Shown: in pieces, positions 1 to 5,671 of the stretch
How the letters are laid out: every line of letters begins with the position of its first letter
Position numbering within the stretch: the stretch's first letter is position 1
Assembly: GCA_029778935.1 (NCBI GenBank)
Contig: JAKPBM010000433.1
Span: forward strand, 1-8,393
From: Bacillota bacterium
GTDB taxonomy: Bacteria > Bacillota > Clostridia > Oscillospirales > QAMX01
DNA: 8,393 bases
Reading direction: 5' to 3'
Program-made: the position numbers and the translations under genes
Notes under the pieces: generated by a model
The model's input: only the letters and a program-made list of their open reading frames with translations
Told to the model about the DNA's origin: nothing
Database searches by the model: none

Positions 1-1
1 C

Positions 2-6
2 AGGAG
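2..6 (+). promoter_or_regulatory. Shine-Dalgarno AGGAG of the HAD phosphatase gene
   Basis: AGGAG sits 7 nt upstream of an in-frame CTG (14-16) and 16 nt upstream of the in-frame TTG (23-25). Normal spacing favours the CTG as initiator. No ATG or GTG is available near the conserved N-terminal strand. Confidence 0.5.
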
Positions 7-13
7 AAATAGA

Positions 14-814
14 CTGGCCGCTTTGCGGGATATCAAAAACTTCCTTATCGACATGGACGGCACCGTGTACCTGGGGCAGAAACTGCTGCCCGGGGCGCAT
101 GAGTTCTGGGAATACGTCAACAGCGGCGGCCGCCGGGGCGTGTTTTTAACCAACAACTCCGCCCGGGCGCCGAAAGACTACGTAAAGAAGCTGGCCGGCA
201 TGGGCATAGAGGCGACCGAAGATCAGATTGTCACGTCCGGCGACGCGGCGGTGTGGTTTTTGAAGAAAAACTACCCCGGAAAAAGCGTCTTTCTGCTCGG
301 AACGCCTCTGCTGCACGCCCATCTGGAGCAGGCGGGCGTGAAAATCGTCAACGGCACGGGCGAAACGCCGGGCGTGGTGCTGCTCGGCTTTGACATGACG
401 CTGACATACGAAAAAATCAAGGACGCTTATACCTATATCGTACAGGGTGTGCCCTTTCTGGCCACCCATCCGGACGTTTTATGCCCGGCGGAAAACGGCT
501 TTATCCCCGACACCGGCGCCATGATCAAAATGTTCGAGGCGGCAACGGGCGTTTCCCCGGTCGTTCTGGGCAAGCCCTACGCGCCCATGGCGGAAGCCAT
601 TCTGGAAAAATTCGGCTTTGCACCCCATGAAACGGCCATGGTGGGAGACCGGCTGTATACGGACATCGCCTTTGCCAACCGGAACGGTCTGGCGGGCATC
701 CTCGTTCTCTCCGGCGAAACGAAGGAGGAGGAATACAACGCCCAGGACAAGGTCAAGGCGGATTTTATCTTCCCCTCCGTAAAAGAGCTTACTTTAGCGG
801 CCAAAAAGGTATAA
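14..814 (+). CDS. NagD-type HAD-superfamily (class IIA) phosphatase
   Basis: Cytoplasmic phosphatase of the HAD superfamily, subclass with a C2 cap (NagD/4-nitrophenylphosphatase/phosphoglycolate phosphatase-like), which hydrolyses small phosphate monoesters, often sugar phosphates or nucleotides. Counting from the TTG at 23, all four HAD motifs are present: DMDGT (nucleophile D10, acid/base D12), T43 in FLTNNSA, K184 in LGKPYAP, and GDRLYTD with D209 and D214. The cap contains the family-typical ATHPD and GFIPDTGAM stretches around residues 147-167. Length (about 263-266 aa) is normal. The start is uncertain: AGGAG at 2-6 lies 7 nt before an in-frame CTG at 14 but 16 nt before the TTG at 23; I list the CTG because of spacing. 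The next gene begins 38 bases downstream, so this is probably the first visible gene of an operon with a glycosidase-like protein and a sugar kinase. The family is certain; the substrate is not predictable. Confidence 0.9.
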   Translation: MAALRDIKNFLIDMDGTVYLGQKLLPGAHEFWEYVNSGGRRGVFLTNNSARAPKDYVKKLAGMGIEATEDQIVTSGDAAVWFLKKNYPGKSVFLLGTPLLHAHLEQAGVKIVNGTGETPGVVLLGFDMTLTYEKIKDAYTYIVQGVPFLATHPDVLCPAENGFIPDTGAMIKMFEAATGVSPVVLGKPYAPMAEAILEKFGFAPHETAMVGDRLYTDIAFANRNGLAGILVLSGETKEEEYNAQDKVKADFIFPSVKELTLAAKKV

Positions 815-852
815 TCTCCGCCCCGGAACGGAATGACAGGAGGGCTTTACCC

Positions 853-2280
853 ATGGAACAGTCGACCCCCGTGTACATTGGCTCCCGGCGTGAACTGTTT
901 GTTGACAGGCTGCTGTTAGACCGCTTGGAAAACGTGCGCCTGACAATGCACGAGCCCGTTTCCGGCGGCAAGGCCATCGAGCTGGACAGCCCCTGGGAAG
1001 GGCCGGCCAACGGGCCGGTCAGCGTGTTCTTCTATGAAGGGCGGTATCTGCTGTACTACCGCGCCATGCGGTTGGAACCCGGCTTTGAAAACGGGATTTT
1101 GTGCGTTGCCGAAAGCAAAGACGGCGTGCACTGGACGAAGCCTTCCCTGGGCATTGTAGACTGGAAGGGAAGCAAAGACAACAACATCGTGGGCGATGAA
1201 AACGGCAAGCCCCTGTTTCCCGCCGCGTGGCTGGACACGCGCCCCGGCGTGCCGGCAGACGAGCGGATTAAAGCCTATGCCATCATCAACGACAACGGCC
1301 AGGACATGACGGCGGTCCAGTGGCCAAACGGGCGGATACGGCTGGTCATGTACGCCTCGGGCGATGGCTTCCATTTCCGGAAGATGGACCCGCAGCCGGA
1401 CATTGCTTGCGGTCTGTCCAACGCCTTCGACGGCGGAAACTCCCTCTTTTGGAGCGAGGCGGAGCAGCAGTATGTTCTGTACCTTCGCCATTACGACAAC
1501 GGTCGCAAAATCGCCCGCATGACCTCCCAGGACTTTTACCACTGGACGCAGGCTGTGCCCATGACCTATGAGGTCTATGAGCAGTTTTACATGAACAACA
1601 CGATTCCCTACTTCCGGGCGCCGCACATTTATGTGGCCGTCGCGCCCCGGTTTATGGAGGGAAAGCGCGTCGTGACCGACGAGCAGTCGAAGCAAACCGG
1701 CATTCACTCCTACAAAGGGCACCGCTACGATTTGGACTGCTCCGACGGTATTTTGATGACCACCCGGGCGGGGACAACCCATTACGACAGGACGTTTAGG
1801 GAAACCTTCATCCGCCCCGGCATCGGATACGGCCACTGGACGTCCCGCACCAACTACCCGTACACGGGCCTTGTGCCGCTGGACGAAACGCGGATGATGC
1901 TGTTTGTAAACCGCAACTACATGCAGGACACGTGGCACGCCGAGCGGCTGCTTCTGAGAATTGACGGCTTTGCTTCGGCGTCCGCGCCGTGGGAAGGGGG
2001 CCGTCTGGTCACAAAACCGGTGATTTTCGAAGGCGGCCGGCTGGAAATCAACTACCGCACCGGCGCGGCCGGCCACATTCGGGTGGGCCTGGCCGACAAG
2101 GCGGGGGAATTCTACCCGGGATTCGGCATAGACGACTGTCTGGATATCGTCGGCGACGAAATCGGTCGGACGGTGCAATATGCCGGCGGCGCCGATGTCA
2201 GCGCTTTGGAAGGAAAGCCTGTCCGGCTGGTGTTTGACATGCGGGAAGCGGATGTGTTTTCCTTCCGGTTTGCTAAGTAA
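853..2280 (+). CDS. Glycosidase-like five-bladed beta-propeller protein with C-terminal beta-sandwich
   Basis: A 475-aa protein that I recognise as a glycoside-hydrolase-like family (GH32/GH43/GH117-type propeller fold) common in Planctomycetes and related bacteria and usually annotated only as hypothetical or glycosyl hydrolase-like. Visible features: an N-terminal SRRELFVDRLLLDRLE block (11-26), the first blade with PWEG (48-51) and RYLLYYR (64-70), three blade repeats of the form S-x-D-G/F-x-HW or HF (88-94, 169-175, 225-231), the central FRAPHIY block (254-260), SDGILMT (297-303) and SRTNYP (331-336). The C-terminal beta-sandwich (about 385-475) has the PGFGIDDC (422-429), IVGDEI (432-437) and GGADVSALEGKPVRL (445-459) signatures. 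There is no signal peptide or membrane segment, so it should act in the cytoplasm. AGGAGG at 838-843 lies 9 nt before the ATG. It neighbours a phosphatase and a NAGK-type kinase, suggesting intracellular processing of a glycan fragment or glycoside. Catalytic residues cannot be assigned with confidence; the fold family is well supported, the activity is inference. Confidence 0.85.
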   Translation: MEQSTPVYIGSRRELFVDRLLLDRLENVRLTMHEPVSGGKAIELDSPWEGPANGPVSVFFYEGRYLLYYRAMRLEPGFENGILCVAESKDGVHWTKPSLGIVDWKGSKDNNIVGDENGKPLFPAAWLDTRPGVPADERIKAYAIINDNGQDMTAVQWPNGRIRLVMYASGDGFHFRKMDPQPDIACGLSNAFDGGNSLFWSEAEQQYVLYLRHYDNGRKIARMTSQDFYHWTQAVPMTYEVYEQFYMNNTIPYFRAPHIYVAVAPRFMEGKRVVTDEQSKQTGIHSYKGHRYDLDCSDGILMTTRAGTTHYDRTFRETFIRPGIGYGHWTSRTNYPYTGLVPLDETRMMLFVNRNYMQDTWHAERLLLRIDGFASASAPWEGGRLVTKPVIFEGGRLEINYRTGAAGHIRVGLADKAGEFYPGFGIDDCLDIVGDEIGRTVQYAGGADVSALEGKPVRLVFDMREADVFSFRFAK

Positions 2281-2319
2281 GTTTAGACTGTTTGGGGAAT
2301 ACTGGAATCTGGAACAGGC

Positions 2320-2327
2320 AGGAGGAG
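2320..2327 (+). promoter_or_regulatory. Shine-Dalgarno AGGAGGAG that fixes the kinase start
   Basis: AGGAGGAG ends 3 nt before the ATG at 2331 (AGGAGG itself ends 5 nt before it). This near-perfect site, plus the conserved N-terminus beginning at that ATG, rules out the upstream TTG at 2292. Confidence 0.75.
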
Positions 2328-2330
2328 AAT

Positions 2331-3272
2331 ATGGTTTTCATAGGTGCGGACGGCGGCGGCACGAAAACCGTGCTGGTTGCGTGCGATGAAACGGGAAACT
2401 TACTGGGGAAGGCGGAATGCCCCGGCGTAAACTACAACGCCATCGGAAAAGACGCCGCGCGGGAAAACCTGAAACAGGGCGTGGACAGGCTGCTGTCGGA
2501 CATCGGCGCATCGGCGTACGAGTGCCTTTGCGTGGGGCTATCGGCGCTGGACGAACCGGCCTCGTACGAGGAGACGCTATCTTTCGCCGGCGGCGCGTTT
2601 GACCCCGATAAGCTGCTGCTCCTGTCCGACGCGTACGTGGCCCTGGCGGGGGCGACGGGCTTTGCCCCGGGCATCATGATCATTTCCGGCACCGGCTCCA
2701 TGGGCACGGCGCTGGACGAAAAGGGCAACGAGCTGGTGGCCGGCGGGTACGGGTTCCTTTTGGGCGACCCGGGCAGCGGTTTTGACATCGGGCGGCGGGC
2801 GTTTCTTGCGGCCGTCCGGGCGGAGGAAAACGGGTATAAAACGGCGCTGCTTGCCATCGTGAAAGCCCATTTCGGCGTGCCTTCCCTGCGAAAGGCTATC
2901 CCCATCCTGTACGGCCAGGACTTCGCGCCCAGCGACCTGGCGGCCCTGGCTCAATCGGTGGACGAGGCGGCTCGGCAGGGCGACCATGAGGCCATAAAGA
3001 TTTTAAAAGAAGCGGGCCGGGCCCTTTCCGAACTGGTGTTCTCGCTCATTTACCAGGCGGGCGCGCTGCTGCCCATCTACTGCTATGGCAGCGTGTTAAC
3101 AAAGTCCGAAACGGTTTTTTCGGCCTTTTCCGAGGAAGTGATGGGCCGGTTCCCCTTTGCGAAAATAGGTAAGCCGCGTATGAGTCCGGCCATGGGCGCG
3201 CTTCTTTGTGCCGCCCGGCAGAAAGGGCTTGACGTCAAGGCCATCGCGACGGCCCTGGCGCGGCAGGCGTAA
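2331..3272 (+). CDS. BadF/BadG-type sugar kinase, N-acetylglucosamine kinase-like
   Basis: A 313-aa ASKHA-fold kinase of the BadF/BadG/BcrA/BcrD ATPase family, closest in motif pattern to N-acetylglucosamine kinases (ATP + amino sugar giving sugar 6-phosphate). Visible motifs: phosphate-1 loop DGGGTKT (7-13), candidate catalytic aspartate D100 in LSDAYVAL, phosphate-2 loop ISGTGSMG (118-125), the NAGK-typical LLGDPGSGFDIGRRA (143-157) and the adenosine-region CYGSVL (251-256). An upstream in-frame TTG at 2294-2292 region (2292) would add 13 residues, but AGGAGG at 2320-2325 just before the ATG at 2331 and the standard family N-terminus MVFIGADGGGTKT decide for 2331. The gap to the glycosidase-like gene is 50 bases and to the next gene 11, consistent with an operon. 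It plausibly phosphorylates the sugar released by the upstream protein. MurNAc or glucosamine kinase activity is an alternative within the same family. Confidence 0.88.
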   Translation: MVFIGADGGGTKTVLVACDETGNLLGKAECPGVNYNAIGKDAARENLKQGVDRLLSDIGASAYECLCVGLSALDEPASYEETLSFAGGAFDPDKLLLLSDAYVALAGATGFAPGIMIISGTGSMGTALDEKGNELVAGGYGFLLGDPGSGFDIGRRAFLAAVRAEENGYKTALLAIVKAHFGVPSLRKAIPILYGQDFAPSDLAALAQSVDEAARQGDHEAIKILKEAGRALSELVFSLIYQAGALLPIYCYGSVLTKSETVFSAFSEEVMGRFPFAKIGKPRMSPAMGALLCAARQKGLDVKAIATALARQA

Positions 3273-3276
3273 GGAG
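3272..3276 (+). promoter_or_regulatory. Shine-Dalgarno AGGAG overlapping the kinase stop codon
   Basis: AGGAG begins at the last base of the kinase TAA (3270-3272). With 7 nt spacing it serves the ATG at 3284 rather than the ATG at 3278. The overlap implies translational coupling between kinase and membrane protein. Confidence 0.6.
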
Positions 3277-3283
3277 CATGAAC

Positions 3284-3646
3284 ATGGTTGCGTTTTGGCA
3301 GGCCCTGACCTTGTTTGAGCGGGTTGTGTTCGTCGTCACGGTGCAGGCTACGGTACTGTTTTTCCTGCAGCTGATCTGGCGGCTCTTTGATATGGGCGGC
3401 GGGGGAACGGAACCCGCTCAGACGGAAGCAAAGGATAACGGCCGTCCGGCCGAGTCCGTTTTCGACGGGTTACGGCTGGTGACGGCATGGGGCGTTTCGG
3501 CGTTTTTCGCCGTAGCGGGCTGGGTCACCCTTTGGCTGACGGGGGTGCTGGGCGGCCTGCCGGCTCTTTCGGCGGGCGCGCTGGCGGGCCTGCTTGCCAT
3601 GTACCTTCTGGCGCTGGCAAGAGGTGCACGCCGACCGCGGCGTTGA
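3284..3646 (+). CDS. Small three-helix membrane protein, NfeD-like membrane portion without OB domain
   Basis: A 120-aa integral membrane protein. Three hydrophobic segments are visible: about 13-35 (RVVFVVTVQATVLFFLQLIW), 65-88 (LVTAWGVSAFFAVAGWVTLWL) and 92-112. A glycine- and charge-rich loop (GGGGTEP...KDNGRPAES, 38-58) separates helices 1 and 2, and the tail is basic (RGARRPRR). The opening FWQALTLFERVVFVV, the aromatic/Gly loop and the later FFAVAGW resemble the membrane half of clostridial NfeD-like proteins, which normally sit next to flotillin/SPFH genes and continue into a soluble OB-fold domain. That domain and a flotillin gene are both absent here. AGGAG at 3272-3276, overlapping the kinase stop, is 7 nt before this ATG; an ATG at 3278 is only 1 nt from it and is unlikely. 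Family assignment is by pattern resemblance only. Confidence 0.65.
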   Translation: MVAFWQALTLFERVVFVVTVQATVLFFLQLIWRLFDMGGGGTEPAQTEAKDNGRPAESVFDGLRLVTAWGVSAFFAVAGWVTLWLTGVLGGLPALSAGALAGLLAMYLLALARGARRPRR

Positions 3647-3662
3647 ATGCAAAGCGCCATTG

Positions 3663-3710
3663 GGCAGGAATCCGTGTTAGCCTTAATTATCTGGGGTTGC
3701 CGACTTTTTT
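3663..3710 (+). terminator. Possible weak intrinsic terminator of the left operon
   Basis: Lies 17 bases after the membrane-protein stop. GGCA (3663-3666) can pair with TGCC (3698-3701) and ATCC (3670-3673) with GGGT (3694-3697, one G-U), leaving a three-base bulge and a long loop. GAC and six T (3705-3710) follow. The T tract is good but the stem is weak, so this is a tentative call. Confidence 0.35.
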
Positions 3711-3738
3711 CGTACAGCTCAAGAATCAGGCGTTTCAT

Positions 3739-3772
3739 AAAAAAAGCAAAAACAGCCCGCCATATCGGCGGG
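3739..3772 (-). terminator. Intrinsic terminator on the minus strand
   Basis: On the - strand CCCGCC, a five-base loop and GGCGGG (3772 down to 3756) form a perfect 6-bp GC stem. Two U tracts follow (five at 3752-3748 and seven at 3745-3739). On the + strand no T tract follows the stem, so the signal belongs to a leftward transcript coming from the gene-free region on the right. No protein gene exists there, which implies a non-coding RNA. Confidence 0.75.
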
Positions 3773-3925
3773 TTGCGTGTTAAGAGACATGTACATGCAA
3801 AACAGGGAAGAAGCGTTCAGCCGGCGCGGTGTAATCAAGCAATCACGCCGCGTACCACTGAACACCATATTCACATGCAGTAACTGCCGGGCTTAAGCAC
3901 CTAACCGCCTATCAGCGGCCGGGCA
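3739..3925 (-). ncRNA. Candidate 6S-like regulatory RNA (rod with central bubble)
   Basis: Read on the - strand, this stretch can fold end to end into a rod. A closing stem pairs 3924-3892 with 3784-3755: GCCCG/CGGGC, then GGCGG/CCGCC, TT/AA, GTG/CAC, TTAAG/CTTAA, with small bulges. A large central bubble (3891-3864 against 3814-3785) carries a small GCAG-TTA-CTGC hairpin on its 5' side. The apical hairpin (3863-3815) has GTTCAG/CTGAAC, CGCGG/CCGCG and GTGATT/GATTAC stems around a GCTT loop. Closing stem, open bubble, apical stem and a length near 190 nt match 6S RNA, which mimics an open promoter and binds RNA polymerase. The outer 3' arm also forms the terminator hairpin. I see no convincing - strand sigma-A promoter at the expected place. 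The fold is seen; the 6S identity is inference. Confidence 0.42.
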
Positions 3926-3960
3926 GAACGTACCGTTGAAGGAGTCAGTTTACCAACTCT

Positions 3961-4340
3961 TCAGCTCCGGATAAAGGAAAAAGATAAAAGGAATTTTCTG
4001 TAACTTACGTTGAATTTATGCCCGCCGATTCCGCCAGCGCGGCGCGTACCCTTTTCTAAAAAACATGCTAAAACCAGCAGAATCCGGTGTACATATTTCA
4101 TCTGGCCGACCCCAAAACTATGCTTTGAGACGGTGAAAACCCGCCGTACGCTGTAATAATTATAATTAACACATTTTCAAACATTCGGCAGACTGAGCAA
4201 ATCAAATTGGGCATATTTGTTAACTTGCTCCAGCTAACCAGCCGGGTAACTCAAGCAAAATCCGATTATTTCCGAAAAATATCAGTACACCTGGAAAACC
4301 CCGGTTTTCCGGCGCTGGAACGGCATAAAACCAAGCCGCC
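3961..4340. other. Gene-free AT-rich stretch upstream of the metK promoter
   Basis: No open reading frame with family-like content on either strand. It holds a hairpin ACGGTG/CGCCGT (4130-4147 region), an AT-only island around 4154-4170 (TAATAATTATAATTAA), an inverted pair GAGCAA (4195-4200)/TTGCTC (4225-4230), and the palindrome at 4293-4310. A possible minus-strand promoter (TTGAAA, 16 nt, TATTAC near 4180-4153) is poor. No known riboswitch core was recognised. Confidence 0.5.
4293..4310. repeat. Near-perfect palindrome, operator-like
   Basis: GGAAAACC (4293-4300), CC, GGTTTTCC (4303-4310): perfect 8-bp arms with a 2-bp centre, extended by one more matching pair (C4291/G4312) after one mismatch. 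It ends 34 bases before the metK -35 box. No T tract follows on either strand, so it is not a terminator. It could be a binding site for a dimeric regulator. Confidence 0.5.
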
Positions 4341-4344
4341 AGAC

Positions 4345-4374
4345 TTGACAATCCCGCACGAAATGTGTCATAAT
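4345..4374 (+). promoter_or_regulatory. Sigma-A promoter of metK with extended -10
   Basis: TTGACA (4345-4350), 18-nt spacer, CATAAT (4369-4374) preceded by TGT, which gives the TGn extended -10 motif. Expected transcription start is about 4381, leaving a leader of only some 36 nt, too short for a SAM riboswitch. Confidence 0.85.
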
Positions 4375-4392
4375 TAATAGAAAAATTGCGTT

Positions 4393-4405
4393 ATCCTGAA
4401 AGGAT
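4393..4405 (+). promoter_or_regulatory. Small hairpin covering the metK Shine-Dalgarno
   Basis: ATCCT (4393-4397), GAA loop, AGGAT (4401-4405) forms a perfect 5-bp stem. AGGATGG (4401-4407), 10 nt before the metK ATG, is the only ribosome binding site in the leader, so half of it is inside the stem. The stem is short, so any effect on translation would be modest. Confidence 0.35.
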
Positions 4406-4417
4406 GGAATACAGTCT

Positions 4418-5620
4418 ATGCGTCTTTTTACATCTGAATCTGTAACGGAAGGACATCCGGACAAAGTATGCGACGCCATCTCCGACGCCGTGCTGGACTC
4501 CATCATGGCGGAAGACCCCGACGGTCGCGTTGCCTGCGAAACGGCGGTTACGACCGGCCTGGTTATCGTCATGGGAGAGATCACCACCAGCTGCTATGTG
4601 GACCTGCCGCGCACCATCCGCGATACCGTGCGCCGCATCGGCTATACGGACGCGTCCATGGGCTTTGACTACAAGACCTGCGCGGTCGTGTCGTCCATCG
4701 ACGAGCAGTCGCCGGACATCGCCATGGGCGTCAACGCTTCCCAGGAGTATAAAACCATCGGCGCCGACCCGCTGGACTTAATCGGCGCCGGCGACCAGGG
4801 CATGGTGTTCGGTTTTGCCTGCAACGAAACGGACGAGCTGATGCCGCTGCCCATTTCGCTGGCCCACCGGCTGACCCGCCGGCTGGCCGAACTGCGCAAG
4901 AAAGGTATTCTGCCGTTTCTGTGGCCTGACGGCAAGGCGCAGGTGACTGTTGCCTATGAAGACGGCAAGCCTGTATTCTGCCCGGCCATCGTCGTTTCGT
5001 CCCAGCACAACGACGCGGTTTCCCTGAAGGAAGTGCGGGAAGGCATTATGGAAACGGTGATTTCCGAGGTCATCCCGAAGGAACTGCTTCGTCCGGAAAC
5101 GAAGTACTACATCAACCCCACCGGCCGGTTCGTCGTCGGCGGGCCTAACGGCGACAGTGGCCTGACCGGGCGGAAAATCATCGTCGACACCTACGGCGGT
5201 TACGCCCGTCACGGCGGCGGCGCCTTCTCGGGCAAAGACCCGACCAAGGTGGACCGTTCAGCGGCGTATATGGCCCGGTATGTGGCGAAAAACCTGGTGG
5301 CGGCAGGCGTGGCGGACAAGCTGGAAATCTGCATTGCCTACGCCATCGGCGTGGCGCGTCCCGTGTCCGTCAGCGTGGACACCTACGGCACGGGCAGAAT
5401 CCCCGACGACAAGATCGTCGAGCTGGTCAGGAAGTTCTTTGATCTCCGCCCGGCGGCCATAATCCGGACGCTGGACCTCCGCCGTCCCATCTACAGCCCC
5501 ACGTCTTCCTACGGACACTTCGGACGCACGGAAGACAGCTTCACCTGGGAAAAGACCCCGCTGGCGGAGCAGATTGCCGACGAGGCGGGGGTAAATAAAG
5601 TTTTCGCAAACACCCGCTAA
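4418..5620 (+). CDS. metK: S-adenosylmethionine synthetase
   Basis: Makes S-adenosylmethionine from ATP and L-methionine (EC 2.5.1.6), the main methyl donor, in the cytoplasm as a tetramer. The 400-aa protein has normal family length and all expected signatures: GHPDK (12-16) with the metal/phosphate ligand region, D19 and D27 in [10 protein letters not shown], the adenosine-binding [10 protein letters not shown] (123-132), [13 protein letters not shown] (241-253) and the glycine-rich P-loop-like [16 protein letters not shown] (266-281). The protein is intact. It has its own strong promoter and a short leader without a SAM riboswitch, unlike many Bacillota. A strong hairpin follows the stop, then an ABC ATPase gene 51 bases on. 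Identification is secure. Confidence 0.98.
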   Translation: MRLFTSESVTEGHPDKVCDAISDAVLDSIMAEDPDGRVACETAVTTGLVIVMGEITTSCYVDLPRTIRDTVRRIGYTDASMGFDYKTCAVVSSIDEQSPDIAMGVNASQEYKTIGADPLDLIGAGDQGMVFGFACNETDELMPLPISLAHRLTRRLAELRKKGILPFLWPDGKAQVTVAYEDGKPVFCPAIVVSSQHNDAVSLKEVREGIMETVISEVIPKELLRPETKYYINPTGRFVVGGPNGDSGLTGRKIIVDTYGGYARHGGGAFSGKDPTKVDRSAAYMARYVAKNLVAAGVADKLEICIAYAIGVARPVSVSVDTYGTGRIPDDKIVELVRKFFDLRPAAIIRTLDLRRPIYSPTSSYGHFGRTEDSFTWEKTPLAEQIADEAGVNKVFANTR

Positions 5621-5628
5621 AGGCATAG

Positions 5629-5669
5629 AAATCACCCTGGACGCCCAAACTATACGCCGGGGTGATTTT
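5629..5669 (+). terminator. 12-bp hairpin with T tail: metK terminator/attenuator over the next ribosome binding site
   Basis: AAATCACCCTGG (5629-5640) pairs with CCGGGTGATTT (5657-5668) through 12 pairs including one T-G; the right arm starts with C5657-C5658. The loop is 16 nt. The 3' end gives a four-T tail (5666-5669), so the element resembles a weak intrinsic terminator after metK. The right arm also contains GGGGTGA (5659-5665), the only Shine-Dalgarno for the GTG start at 5672, so the hairpin would also hide that site. Partial termination and translational control are both possible. Confidence 0.6.
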
Positions 5670-5671
5670 GC

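Noticed and set aside
1..12. Possible end of an upstream gene (Q-E-K-stop)
   Set aside because: CAG GAG AAA TAG reads as the last codons of a gene in frame 1, which would fit an operon, but three codons that are also the Shine-Dalgarno are not evidence for a CDS.
916..2178. 420-aa minus-strand open frame opposite the glycosidase-like gene
   Set aside because: It is a mirror-frame artefact of a GC-rich gene: the + strand protein shows clear family motifs throughout, while the - strand product is low in recognisable domains and lacks a ribosome binding site.
3647..3883. 78-aa plus-strand open frame after the membrane protein
   Set aside because: It runs through both terminator hairpins and the structured RNA region, has no ribosome binding site and resembles nothing.
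3739..4140. RNase P RNA, tmRNA or SRP RNA on the minus strand
   Set aside because: None of their conserved core sequences were found (no tmRNA tRNA-like ends, no SRP GGAAGGAAGCAG-type loop, no RNase P core), whereas the rod with central bubble fits a 6S-like RNA better.
4000..4417. SAM riboswitch (S-box) or other riboswitch upstream of metK
   Set aside because: No S-box core sequences or four-way-junction layout seen, and the promoter lies only about 36 nt before the start codon.
4282..4587. 101-aa minus-strand open frame over the metK promoter and start
   Set aside because: Mostly antisense to conserved metK sequence; no family features and no start signal.
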